Source: JALHST01 sp038316335 (GTDB lineage: Bacteria; Bacteroidota; Bacteroidia; Flavobacteriales; Flavobacteriaceae). Taken from it: 64,000 bases of DNA. The notes below the pieces were generated by a model. The model saw only the letters and a list, made by a program, of their open reading frames with translations, had not been told where the DNA came from and made no database searches. This document shows positions 16,977 through 25,423 of this stretch, one piece after another. The DNA lies in NCBI GenBank assembly GCA_038316335.1, contig JBBQAM010000011.1, positions 1 through 64,000 of the forward strand. The letters run 5' to 3'. How positions within the stretch are numbered: the stretch's first letter is position 1; every line of letters starts with the position of its first letter. Position numbers and translations under genes: made by a program.

Positions 16977-19382
16977 TCAGTTACTGCTGGTGGCCAGTCC
17001 AAAAGTCGCCCTGCTTTGCTCCGCGCTAAGAATATTCTTGATTCCTGAAATCAAGGCATCCGGGTTGAAGGAAATTGAGTCGATACCGTTTTCTACCAGA
17101 AATTGTGCAAATTCGGGATAATCGCTCGGGGCCTGACCACAGAGTCCGATTTTAGTATGGGTCTTTCGTGCAGATGCCAAGACCATAGCGATCATCTTTT
17201 TGACACCGGGATCATTAATATCAAAAATACCACTCAATAATTCGGAGTCCCGATCTACCCCAAGGGTTAATTGAGTGAGATCGTTAGACCCGATTGAAAA
17301 ACCATCGAAGAAACGGGCAAATTGCTCTGCTAGGATGACATTGTTGGGTATTTCGGTCATCATATAGAGTTCAAGTCCGTTCTCGCCTCTTTTTAATCCG
17401 TTCTGGGCCATAAGGCCAACCACCTTTTCGGCTTCGGTCAAGGTGCGGCAGAATGGGATCATGATCTTGACATTGTCAAGCCCCATCTCTTCCCGGACCA
17501 TTTTCAGTGCTTTGCATTCCATTTCAAAGGCTTCCTGATATTTAGGGTGGTAATAGCGTGAGGCTCCTCGAAAACCGATCATGGGATTCGATTCAACTGG
17601 CTCGAATTCCTTGCCGCCGATCAAGTTCGCATATTCATTTGATTTGAAGTCGCTGGTACGTACAATGACATCCTTCGGATAAAAAGCGGCCGCGATCGTT
17701 GCAACACCTTCGGCCAAGCGATGAATAAAATAATCTTCCTTATTCGGGTAGTGATGGGTCAGTTTTTCGATTTCCTTCTTGGCAGCGGCATCTTTCAGGC
17801 TATCAAAACGTTTTAATGCCATGGGATGGATCTGTATGGCATTGTTGATTACAAATTCCAATCGCATCAGTCCGACCCCTGCAGATGGATAAAATGAAAG
17901 TTTAAATGCCTGTTCGGGATCGGCCAAAATAAGCATGGGTTGGGTTTTCGGTTTTTTGAGCGTGGCGGTATCTACTTCGTTTTCTTCCCATTTTAAAATG
18001 CCTTCATATACAATCCCCGCATCTCCTTCTGCACAGGAAATGGTAATTTCCTGTCCATCTTTGATAACCTTGGTAGCATTTATAGCGCCCACAATGGCAG
18101 CCGCGCCAACCTCTCGGGCCACAATAGCCGCATGACTGGTTCTACCGCCTTGATCCGTAATGATTCCGGCAGCTTTTTTGAGAATGGGATCCCAATCAGG
18201 ATCTGTTTTCTCTGTAATTAGAATTTCACCTTTTTGCAATTTATCAGACTCTTTCGGACTATGCAATATTCGAGCCGTACCGGCAGAAATCTTATTACCT
18301 AGACCCATTCCCCTCGTAATTTCCCGGCCCTTTTCCTTGAGCGAATAGGTAGTGATCTTTAATTTATTCTTAATGGCGCTTTGAACCGTTTCAGGCCTTG
18401 CCTGCACAATAAAAAGTTCGTTGGTAAGCCCATCCTTTGCCCATTCAATATCCATCGGGCGATTGTAGTGTGCTTCAATGATCATCGACCATTCGCTAAG
18501 TTTTAGTACTTCCCTATCAGAAAGGACAAATTGTCGTTGTTTTTCTTCGTCCGTATCCAGGTTTATCGTTCCACTACCGGATGCATCATAGACCATTGTC
18601 TTTTCCTTAGACCCCAATTGCCTGGAAATAATAGGTTGTCGGATGCCTTTTTTAATACTGGGTTTAAAGACAAAATATTCATCGGGGTTAACACTGCCTT
18701 GTACGATGTTCTCGCCCAATCCCCAGATACTTGAAACCAGTACAACTTGGTCGAAACCCGTATCGGGATCAAGGGTAAAATTAACACCTGATGCAGCCAG
18801 GTCTGAACGTACCATAAGTTGTATCCCTATTGACAGCGCCACTTTTGTATGGTCGAAGCGGTTATCTTCCCGGTATTTGATTGCGCGATCTGTAAAGAGG
18901 GAAGCATAGCATTTATGACAGGCAGCTATCAATTCTTCCTTGCCTTTTACATTGAGATAACTTTCTTGTTGCCCCGCAAAACTTGCACTGGGAAGGTCCT
19001 CGGCAGTGGCACTACTTCGAACCGCCAATGAAATTGCACCCCCATATTTCTTTGTAAGGGTATCATATCCTTTCTCAACATCAAGCTTTATGGCCGATGG
19101 GAAGTCGGCATTTAAGATAAGTTCACGGGCTTGTAATCCTATCTCCTTCAAATTCGAAAATTCTTTCCGATCCAAATTGGCAAGCAAATCGAAAAGGTGC
19201 TCCTTGATTTGTGACTTTTCCAAAAAATACCAATAGGCAGGCGAAGTAACCGCAAAACCATCGGGAATATTAACGCCTTTTGAGCTCAATTTTTGGAACA
19301 TTTCGCCTAAAGAGGCATTTTTACCACCTACCAAGGGCACATCCAGGATATCAATTTCATTGAAGTTCTTAATAAATTTCAT
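16977..19382 (-). CDS. ppsA: Phosphoenolpyruvate synthase
   Basis: An 801-residue enzyme making PEP, AMP and phosphate from pyruvate, ATP and water. It has an N-terminal ATP-binding domain (GGKNASLGEMF near residue 20; LAVRSSATAEDLPSASFAGQQ at about 125-145), the phospho-His swivelling domain with His417 in GGRTSHAAIVAREVG, and a C-terminal PEP-utilising TIM barrel with GFSIGSNDLTQL and GLCGQAPSDYPEF (the active-site Cys). The length is normal for PpsA. It is transcribed away from the atp operon, with an FNR-like operator and -7 element in the 164 bp between them, and heads the ppsA-ldhA-STAS-eRF1like-mscS run. Confidence 0.95.
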   Translation of the reverse strand: MKFIKNFNEIDILDVPLVGGKNASLGEMFQKLSSKGVNIPDGFAVTSPAYWYFLEKSQIKEHLFDLLANLDRKEFSNLKEIGLQARELILNADFPSAIKLDVEKGYDTLTKKYGGAISLAVRSSATAEDLPSASFAGQQESYLNVKGKEELIAACHKCYASLFTDRAIKYREDNRFDHTKVALSIGIQLMVRSDLAASGVNFTLDPDTGFDQVVLVSSIWGLGENIVQGSVNPDEYFVFKPSIKKGIRQPIISRQLGSKEKTMVYDASGSGTINLDTDEEKQRQFVLSDREVLKLSEWSMIIEAHYNRPMDIEWAKDGLTNELFIVQARPETVQSAIKNKLKITTYSLKEKGREITRGMGLGNKISAGTARILHSPKESDKLQKGEILITEKTDPDWDPILKKAAGIITDQGGRTSHAAIVAREVGAAAIVGAINATKVIKDGQEITISCAEGDAGIVYEGILKWEENEVDTATLKKPKTQPMLILADPEQAFKLSFYPSAGVGLMRLEFVINNAIQIHPMALKRFDSLKDAAAKKEIEKLTHHYPNKEDYFIHRLAEGVATIAAAFYPKDVIVRTSDFKSNEYANLIGGKEFEPVESNPMIGFRGASRYYHPKYQEAFEMECKALKMVREEMGLDNVKIMIPFCRTLTEAEKVVGLMAQNGLKRGENGLELYMMTEIPNNVILAEQFARFFDGFSIGSNDLTQLTLGVDRDSELLSGIFDINDPGVKKMIAMVLASARKTHTKIGLCGQAPSDYPEFAQFLVENGIDSISFNPDALISGIKNILSAEQSRATFGLATSSN

Positions 19383-19419
19383 TGCTGTTTTTTTTGGCGA
19401 AATTTCTGTTATTGTTTAA

Positions 19420-19463
19420 CAAATATCCCACGGTTTCCAAGGTTCTCATATGATTAATGTCAT
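19420..19463 (-). promoter_or_regulatory. FNR-like operator and promoter for the ppsA operon
   Basis: ATGAT-N4-GTCAT is at 19450-19463 (spacer TAAT). Reading toward ppsA, the minus strand shows GATATTTG at 19427-19420, a one-mismatch match to TAnnTTTG with an exact TTTG. It is 29.5 bp from the operator centre. The predicted transcript start lies about 30 bp before the ppsA ATG. Confidence 0.65.
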
Positions 19464-19539
19464 ATTGCCATGGATTAACATTTCATTAGATCTGCCATGT
19501 CGAAGTACGCTGCGAATATCGGAAGTTCGACTATTGTGT

Positions 19540-19583
19540 ATGACCAATGTCATTTTGTATCAATTCCCATAATCTTAGTTTTA
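19540..19583 (+). promoter_or_regulatory. FNR-like operator and promoter for the N-ATPase operon
   Basis: A perfect ATGAC-N4-GTCAT is at 19540-19553 (spacer CAAT), with TAGTTTTA at 19576-19583 as a one-mismatch -7 element, 29.5 bp from the operator centre. The operator covers the upstream ATG at 19547. That ATG is therefore unlikely to be the atpD start; transcription should begin near 19590. The centre is 90 bp from the ppsA-side operator. Confidence 0.65.
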
Positions 19584-19609
19584 ACCTCGTTATAAATTTA
19601 TCGCATACA

Positions 19610-21076
19610 TTGGCAACACGTGTTGAAAATGGGAATAGCAATGTGCTTTTGGGCAAAGTAGTCTCGATACGGGGCAGCGTGGTCGACATTCGGTTCGAAA
19701 CGGGGCTACCCTCGATAAATTCTTTGCTTTATACCGGGATCAACAAGGAAATCGCCATCGAAGTTTTGGCGCAGCTCGATAAAAACTGCGTACGCGGTAT
19801 TGCATTGACCCCTACACAGGGGTTGGCCAGGGCAATGCAGGTCGAATATGTTGGCAAACAACTGGCCGTACCTATAGGGAAGGAAATCTTGGGAAGGATG
19901 TTCGATGTTTTTGGAAACACCATTGACCACCAACCACCGCTACCTAAAATGGAATGGCGCAATGTGCATCAGAATCCGCCACCTTTGGAAGCGCGATCGA
20001 CAACATCGGAAATTTTTGAGACCGGTATCAAGGCCATTGATGTACTCGTGCCCTTGGAGCACGGAGGAAATGCCGGATTATTCGGAGGTGCCGGGGTCGG
20101 AAAGACCGTTCTACTGACTGAAATGATCCATAATATGGTTGGATACCACAAAGGGGTCAGCTTGTTTTGTGGTATCGGAGAACGCTGTCGCGAGGGCCAT
20201 GAACTATATCATGACATGAAAAAGGCCGGGGTCTTAAATAACATGGTTATGATGTTCGGCCAAATGAACGAACCCCCAGGTGCGCGATTTCGGGTAGGTC
20301 ATGCGGCCTTGACCATGGCCGAATATTTTAGGGACAGTGAGCATCGTGATGTATTATTGCTTATCGATAATATCTTTAGGTTTATACAAGCCGGCATGGA
20401 GGTCTCGGGCCTAATGGGCCAAATGCCTTCACGTTTGGGGTACCAGCCAACCTTGGGAACCGAACTTTCAAAATTGGAAGAACGCATAGCGAATACCAAG
20501 ACGGGGGCCATAACCTCGATACAGGCAGTCTATGTCCCCGCGGATGATTTGACGGATCCAGCGGCGGTCCATGCGTTTTCACATTTATCGGCCTCCATTG
20601 TACTTTCCAGAAAAAGAGCCAGCGAAGGTTTGTACCCAGCTATCGACCTTTTAAGGTCAAGTTCAAAAATGGCCACTCCTGGAATCATCGGTGAACGACA
20701 CTATGCCTTATTACAGCAGATTCGTCAAACGCTTGCGCAGTACGAGGAACTTAAGGACATTATTGCGATGCTCGGTTTGGAGCAGCTTTCTGTCAATGAC
20801 CGCACTATCGTAAATCGTGCTAGGCGCTTGGAACGATTTTTTACACAACCCTTTTTTACTACTGAACAATTTAGTGGCATTAAGGGAAAAGGAGTAAAGT
20901 TGGAAGATGCACTTGATGGTTGTGAACGCATATTGCAAGATGAATTCAAGGACGTGCCCGAGCACTGTTTTTATATGGTCGGTAATTTAGGGGAAGCCCT
21001 GGAAAAAGGAAAAAATGAATTACAAAAGAGTCAGGTAATCGTACCAACTTCAGATAAGAAAAGCGTCATTTCCTGA
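19610..21076 (+). CDS. atpD: N-type ATPase (Na+/H+-translocating F-type) subunit beta
   Basis: The catalytic F1 subunit, 488 residues from TTG 19610. An ATG at 19547 would add 21 residues but lies inside the predicted operator and upstream of the predicted transcript start. Features in TTG numbering: the Walker A loop GGAGVGKT at 159-166, GERCREGHE with the catalytic Glu and Arg shortly after it, and LLLIDNIFRFIQAG (Walker B). LGLEQLSVNDR replaces the usual DELSEEDK, a marked divergence from housekeeping beta subunits. The gene order that follows (D-C-Q-R-B-E-F-A-G) is diagnostic of the laterally transferred N-ATPase rather than the normal atpIBEFHAGDC set. Confidence 0.93.
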   Translation: MATRVENGNSNVLLGKVVSIRGSVVDIRFETGLPSINSLLYTGINKEIAIEVLAQLDKNCVRGIALTPTQGLARAMQVEYVGKQLAVPIGKEILGRMFDVFGNTIDHQPPLPKMEWRNVHQNPPPLEARSTTSEIFETGIKAIDVLVPLEHGGNAGLFGGAGVGKTVLLTEMIHNMVGYHKGVSLFCGIGERCREGHELYHDMKKAGVLNNMVMMFGQMNEPPGARFRVGHAALTMAEYFRDSEHRDVLLLIDNIFRFIQAGMEVSGLMGQMPSRLGYQPTLGTELSKLEERIANTKTGAITSIQAVYVPADDLTDPAAVHAFSHLSASIVLSRKRASEGLYPAIDLLRSSSKMATPGIIGERHYALLQQIRQTLAQYEELKDIIAMLGLEQLSVNDRTIVNRARRLERFFTQPFFTTEQFSGIKGKGVKLEDALDGCERILQDEFKDVPEHCFYMVGNLGEALEKGKNELQKSQVIVPTSDKKSVIS

Positions 21077-21103
21077 AAATTATTTTAGAAACAACAACAT
21101 AAA

Positions 21104-21493
21104 ATGGATTTAAAAATTCTGCTTCCTTACCAGGTTTTTTTGAACATACAAAATGTAAATCGCATCGTGGTCGACACCACCATCGGCTCTTATGGTTTTT
21201 TGCCAAACCGACTCGATTGCAGTGCAACCCTTGTCCCGGGAATCTTAAGTTATGAAGCTACCCTCGACGATATACGGTACATAGCCATTGACGGAGGTAT
21301 CCTTACCAAGACTGGGGATAAAGTGCGGGTATCAGTCCGGAATGCCATAGGAGGCGCAGACCTTGGTAAGCTTCGGGCCGCGATAGAAACGGAGTTTAAA
21401 GTGCTCGATGATATGGAAAGAAATGTGCGATCTGCCGTGGCCAAGCTTGAAAGCGAATTCATTCAGGGCTTGAAACGACTGCATAGGAAATAA
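21104..21493 (+). CDS. atpC: N-type ATPase subunit epsilon
   Basis: A 129-residue protein. The N-terminal beta-sandwich of F1 epsilon is recognisable (DTTIGSYGFLPNRLDCSATLVPGILSY and IAIDGGILTKTGDKVRVSVRNAIGG), corresponding to the GxxGxLPxH and GGxxEV motifs of ordinary epsilon. The C-terminal helices (about 90-129) are present. It forms part of the central stalk with gamma and can restrain ATP hydrolysis. It is the second gene of the operon, 27 bp after atpD and 12 bp before atpQ. As usual in N-ATPases the sequence is diverged but the length is normal. Confidence 0.88.
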   Translation: MDLKILLPYQVFLNIQNVNRIVVDTTIGSYGFLPNRLDCSATLVPGILSYEATLDDIRYIAIDGGILTKTGDKVRVSVRNAIGGADLGKLRAAIETEFKVLDDMERNVRSAVAKLESEFIQGLKRLHRK

Positions 21494-21505
21494 TTCTAAA
21501 GCACG

Positions 21506-21823
21506 ATGACCAGAAAAAACGAAGAACGGTTCAGTAAGGAAATCGGTGCGAAAGAAAACCGGAAATTAAACGCAATGCGTGAAAAAAAAAGAAGTATTTG
21601 GGTAGGTTTTGGCACCTTTGGGATGATAGGTTGGTCCATTGTGGTGCCTACGGTTCTTGGGACCGCTTTGGGGTTATGGTTAGATAAAAACTATCCAGAT
21701 TCTTTTTCGTGGACCTTGACATTTTTGGTGGCAGGTCTCTTTGTAGGCTGCGCTATAGCTTGGCAATGGGTCGACAAGGAAAATAAGGCCATGCATCAAG
21801 ACAATAGTGAAAAAAATGAATGA
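21506..21823 (+). CDS. atpQ: N-type ATPase accessory membrane protein AtpQ (AtpI/AtpZ family)
   Basis: A 105-residue protein. A highly charged N-terminus (about 1-30) is followed by two membrane helices: GFGTFGMIGWSIVVPTVLGTALGLWLDKNY (about 35-64) and FSWTLTFLVAGLFVGCAIAWQWV (about 67-89). The G-x-x-L-G-x-W-L-D motif is characteristic of the AtpI/AtpZ family, which helps assemble the c-ring or imports Mg2+. In N-ATPase operons this gene sits between atpC and atpR, as here. Its 3' end overlaps atpR by 8 bp. Confidence 0.82.
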   Translation: MTRKNEERFSKEIGAKENRKLNAMREKKRSIWVGFGTFGMIGWSIVVPTVLGTALGLWLDKNYPDSFSWTLTFLVAGLFVGCAIAWQWVDKENKAMHQDNSEKNE

Positions 21824-22118
21824 TATTTTGGCAACATCCGCAGCAGTTATTGGTGGTATTTTAATTGGAATCCTCTTTTTTGGTGGTCTTTGGCTGACCG
21901 TAAAAAAGGCATTAACGGCAAAGAGGCCCATACTTTGGTTATTGGGAAGTCTGATTTTGAGGGTAAGTCTGACCTTGGCGGGATTCTATTATTTCTCCCA
22001 AGGCAATCTTTTCGAGCTGATCATGTGCCTTCTTGGTTTTATTATCGCCAGGTATGCACTTCAGCGTTTTACCAAGATTTCCGCTCGTAAAAATTTAGAA
22101 CTTAAAAAGGAATCCTAA
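21816..22118 (+). CDS. atpR: N-type ATPase subunit AtpR
   Basis: A 100-residue protein with three membrane helices: AAVIGGILIGILFFGGLWLTV, RPILWLLGSLILRVSLTLAGFYYF and LIMCLLGFIIARYAL. AtpR is unique to N-ATPases. It is proposed to assist c-ring assembly or to interact with subunit c through the Arg in its second helix, which is present (LRVSL). ATG 21816 was used; a GTG at 21807 is an alternative start. It overlaps the end of atpQ and is 1 bp from atpB, indicating tight translational coupling. Confidence 0.82.
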   Translation: MNDILATSAAVIGGILIGILFFGGLWLTVKKALTAKRPILWLLGSLILRVSLTLAGFYYFSQGNLFELIMCLLGFIIARYALQRFTKISARKNLELKKES

Positions 22119-22119
22119 A

Positions 22120-22806
22120 ATGGAATTGAGTCCGGATGAAACGATTTTTTGGGCAGATGGTTTTATAACCATAAACCTGACTTTGGTCACTACTTGGGTT
22201 TTGATGGGAATACTTGTAATTGTCTCCTTGCTGATAACGCGAAGGCTGAGGACCGACCTTCAAATTTCGCGTTGGCAGTGCACGCTTGAAATGCTGGTAA
22301 CAGGAATGAACCGCCAGATAAAGGAAATTGGGCTTGAACAACCAGAAAGATATATTGGTTTTATCGGTACGATGTTCCTATTTATAGCCTTTGCAAATTT
22401 GTGCATTGTTTTTCCAGGGTATGTGCCACCAACCAGCTCATTGTCGACTACCGCGGCATTGGCCCTTTCTGTATTTTTAGCCGTTCCCTTGTTTGGGATT
22501 GCCGAAAACGGCTTTTTAGGATATCTCAAAACGTACGTCAAGCCCACCTTTATTATGTTGCCCTTTAACATTATTAGTGAATTGTCAAGAACCCTGGCCC
22601 TAGCCGTACGTTTGTTCGGAAATATCATGAGTGGGGGGCTTATCGTGAGTATATTATTAAGTATTGCACCACTATTTTTTCCGGTTTTGATGACCGTGCT
22701 CGGGCTTATTACCGGGCTTATTCAAGCGTACATCTTCAGCATATTGGCCACGGTCTATATTGCGGCCGCAACACAGGAATCGAAACTAAAGAACGTCAAA
22801 CAATAA
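22120..22806 (+). CDS. atpB: N-type ATPase subunit a
   Basis: A 228-residue membrane subunit forming the ion half-channels. It starts MELSPDETIFW, has about five to six helices, and carries the essential Arg in RTLALAVRLFGNIMSGG (about residues 160-175). The ordinary family has G-N-x-x-A-G-E at the end of this motif, whereas Gly replaces Glu here, a known type of N-ATPase difference. ISELSRTLAL precedes it as expected. The last helix (GLIQAYIFSILATVYIAAAT) matches the conserved Q-A-x-x-F-x-x-L motif of subunit a. Confidence 0.9.
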   Translation: MELSPDETIFWADGFITINLTLVTTWVLMGILVIVSLLITRRLRTDLQISRWQCTLEMLVTGMNRQIKEIGLEQPERYIGFIGTMFLFIAFANLCIVFPGYVPPTSSLSTTAALALSVFLAVPLFGIAENGFLGYLKTYVKPTFIMLPFNIISELSRTLALAVRLFGNIMSGGLIVSILLSIAPLFFPVLMTVLGLITGLIQAYIFSILATVYIAAATQESKLKNVKQ

Positions 22807-22816
22807 AAAAAACAAA

Positions 22817-23086
22817 ATGGATAACGCAACGATTATAGCAATGGTCTCTATTATCACAGCTGGTTTAACTACGGGTATCGGGTGTATGATACCTGCATTG
22901 GGACAAGGTAAATCGATAGCAACGGCTTTAAGTTCAATGGCACAGCAACCTGATGAAAGCCAAACTATTACCCGTACCTTGTTCGTAGGATTGGCGATGT
23001 TGGAATCGCTTGCCATATACTGCTTTGTAATTTCAATGATCCTCATTTTTGCGAATCCTTTCTGGAGCCATTTTATCGCCAAATAA
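22817..23086 (+). CDS. atpE: N-type ATPase subunit c (rotor ring)
   Basis: An 89-residue two-helix hairpin. Helix 1 contains the packing motif G-x-G and GQGKS, with Gln30 at the position of the Na+-ligating Gln in Ilyobacter-type rings. The loop has QQPDES. Helix 2 carries the ion-carrying carboxylate Glu63 in MLESLAIYCFVISMIL, with Ser64 next to it and Tyr68. The position that is Thr in Na+ rings is Leu65 here. Q30, E63, S64 and Y68 therefore favour Na+ while Leu65 weakens the case; ion specificity cannot be settled by reading. The spacing is 10 bp from atpB and 5 bp to atpF. Confidence 0.92.
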   Translation: MDNATIIAMVSIITAGLTTGIGCMIPALGQGKSIATALSSMAQQPDESQTITRTLFVGLAMLESLAIYCFVISMILIFANPFWSHFIAK

Positions 23087-23091
23087 AAAAA

Positions 23092-23883
23092 ATGAAAATC
23101 AACTGGTTCACCTTAATTGCCCAGGCAATCAATTTTCTCGTTTTGATGTGGTTGCTCAAAAAATATTTGTACAAACCGATCCTCAAGGCCATAGATGAGC
23201 GGGAAACAAAAATTTTAGGGCAGCTAAAGGATGCCGAATCGAAAAAAGCCGAATCACTAAAGGAGCGAGAGGAATATGCCCAAAAAATTCGGACTTTCGA
23301 TACTCAAAAAGAGGGTATGCTTCAAAAGGCCGTTACTGCGGCTAATGAGGAAGGGCTACGATTAATGGAAGTATCTAGAAAGGAGGCCAATGCCTTAAAG
23401 GAAAGACTCGAAAAATCACTTTTCGAGGAACAGGAAAAAAGGAATCATGACATGGTACGCCATATTGAAAAGGAAGTTCTGGAAATTGCCCGGAAAACCT
23501 TATCGGAGCTATCTTCGGTTGGCATGGAAGAACAAGCAGTGAATACCTTCCTTCAAAAAATAAAGTCCTTGACGGAACAGGAAAAAAAGCAATTTTTATC
23601 GGCGCTAGGAGCCGGCTCCAATTCAATTTTAGTTCGGAGTGCATTCGAGCTTACCGGCAAATTACAAACCGATATCCAAAAAAGACTCTCCGAATTCGCA
23701 GGAAAGGGATGTCATTTCACTTTTGAGATATCCCCGGAACTCATAGGGGGCATTGAAGTCACCGTCAATGGCTATAGGCTTTCCTGGAATATTGCGGCCT
23801 ATGTTGCCTCTCTTGAAAAAGATATTACCGCCGGCATGCAAGGAGCGTTGACGGTTAGCTCGAAAATTAAGGAAGATGATTGA
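23092..23883 (+). CDS. atpF: N-type ATPase subunit b, extended with a delta-like C-terminus
   Basis: A 263-residue peripheral-stalk subunit, about 100 residues longer than ordinary b. Residues 1-30 hold the membrane helix (WFTLIAQAINFLVLMWLLKKYLYKPIL), and 35-150 form the charged coiled-coil typical of b. Residues about 155-263 contain GCHFTFEISPELIGGIEVTVNGYRLSW, resembling the C-terminal L-x-G-G-x-x-x-x-x-x motif of delta/OSCP. No separate atpH (delta) gene is present in the operon, so the extension probably replaces it; this is family knowledge plus inference. Its end overlaps atpA by 8 bp. Confidence 0.88.
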   Translation: MKINWFTLIAQAINFLVLMWLLKKYLYKPILKAIDERETKILGQLKDAESKKAESLKEREEYAQKIRTFDTQKEGMLQKAVTAANEEGLRLMEVSRKEANALKERLEKSLFEEQEKRNHDMVRHIEKEVLEIARKTLSELSSVGMEEQAVNTFLQKIKSLTEQEKKQFLSALGAGSNSILVRSAFELTGKLQTDIQKRLSEFAGKGCHFTFEISPELIGGIEVTVNGYRLSWNIAAYVASLEKDITAGMQGALTVSSKIKEDD

Positions 23884-25423
23884 CAAGGATACTATTTTAG
23901 ATACCGCTTTCGATTATTTATCACAGGCTAGGCTGCATCATGAATTCATCCTTCGTCCGAAGGAGATAGGTTCGGTAATTGGGGTATCAGCTGGAGTGGT
24001 CAAAATCGCCGGACTACCAGGTGCAGGTTTCGAGGAATTGTTGAAGTTTCCCGGAAATCTTTATGGCATTGCCCTCAATATTGATGAAAATGAAATTGGC
24101 GCCATTCTGCTTGGAGACGATTCACGGTTGAATGCCGGGGATGAAGTTGAGCGCACCGGCCGGGTGATGGATATTCCGGTCGGAGCAGGTTTATTAGGGA
24201 GGGTCATCAACCCATTAGGAGAACCATTGGATGGCAATGGGGTGATTTCTTTTGATCGGCGATTGCCCATAGAACGCAATGCGACGGCAATTATGGATCG
24301 CGCGGCCGTCGAGGTTCCTTTACAAACCGGCTTAAAGGTAATCGATGCCCTTATCCCAATCGGACGTGGACAACGTGAACTGATATTGGGAGATCGGCAA
24401 ACCGGTAAAACCTCCATTGCCCTTGATGCGATAATCAACCAACGCGATAAAGAGGTGCTTTGTATCTATTGTGCCATTGGCCAGCGGGCTTCATCGGTGG
24501 CCAAGGTATTGGCCAGCCTAAAGGAACAAGGTGCCATGGCCTATACCGTGGTCGTGGTTACCGAAGGGAACAACTCCCCAGGATTGCAGTATATAGCCCC
24601 TTATGCGGCCACAAGTATTGCTGAATTTTTTATGGTTCAAGGGCATGATGTGCTCATTGTCTATGATGATCTCACGAATCATGCCCGGGCATATCGGGAA
24701 CTTTCCCTGCTTTTAAGAAGGCCGCCCGGACGGGAAGCTTTTCCGGGTGATATTTTTTATATCCATTCCAGATTGCTTGAACGCGCAACCCATTTAAGCA
24801 AGGAACTCGGTGGTGGTTCCCTTACTGCCCTGCCCATCGTCGAGACGGAGGCCCAAGATATATCGGCATATATTCCTACCAATCTCATTTCGATAACCGA
24901 TGGACAGATCTATCTTTCACCAAAGCTATTTGAACTGGGCATACTACCGGCGATCGATGTTGGCAAATCGGTCTCACGGGTCGGTGGAAAAGCCCAATTC
25001 TCAGCATATCATGCTATTACCGGCAATTTAAAATTGGCATTTTCTCAATTTGAAGAGTTGGAAACCTTTGCTCGTTTCGGTTCCCATCTTGATGAGAATA
25101 CTAGGCGGATCATTGAACATGGGAAGCGAATTAGGGCCGTTTTGAAACAAAATGAACTTCAGCCCCTTTCGGTTACCCAGCAAATTGTAGTGCTTTTGGC
25201 GCTAGTTAATGGCATATTTGACACGGTGCCCCTAGATAAAATGCCTTCGGCCGAGGTCGAGCTCCTAAAAATAATACCCGACATGCCTAATGTCCTCGTG
25301 ACGCGTTTGTTCTCAGATGGCCTGATGAATCCGACGGATCAAGAAACAATTTTGAAATTGGCGAAAAAGGCCGTAGTGCCCTTCCAGGAAGTGCCGGTGA
25401 CAATAAAAAGGACCCTGGAATGA
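23876..25423 (+). CDS. atpA: N-type ATPase subunit alpha
   Basis: A 515-residue non-catalytic nucleotide-binding subunit of F1. Residues about 25-90 form the beta-barrel (GSVIGVSAGVVKIAGLPGAGFEELLKF). The P-loop GDRQTGKTS is near residue 170, and SVSRVGGKAQ near 365 carries the Arg finger that reaches the catalytic site of beta. The extreme N-terminus is short and acidic, unlike the delta-binding N-terminus of ordinary alpha, in line with the b-delta fusion. It overlaps atpF upstream (8 bp) and atpG downstream (4 bp, ATGA). Confidence 0.95.
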   Translation: MIDKDTILDTAFDYLSQARLHHEFILRPKEIGSVIGVSAGVVKIAGLPGAGFEELLKFPGNLYGIALNIDENEIGAILLGDDSRLNAGDEVERTGRVMDIPVGAGLLGRVINPLGEPLDGNGVISFDRRLPIERNATAIMDRAAVEVPLQTGLKVIDALIPIGRGQRELILGDRQTGKTSIALDAIINQRDKEVLCIYCAIGQRASSVAKVLASLKEQGAMAYTVVVVTEGNNSPGLQYIAPYAATSIAEFFMVQGHDVLIVYDDLTNHARAYRELSLLLRRPPGREAFPGDIFYIHSRLLERATHLSKELGGGSLTALPIVETEAQDISAYIPTNLISITDGQIYLSPKLFELGILPAIDVGKSVSRVGGKAQFSAYHAITGNLKLAFSQFEELETFARFGSHLDENTRRIIEHGKRIRAVLKQNELQPLSVTQQIVVLLALVNGIFDTVPLDKMPSAEVELLKIIPDMPNVLVTRLFSDGLMNPTDQETILKLAKKAVVPFQEVPVTIKRTLE

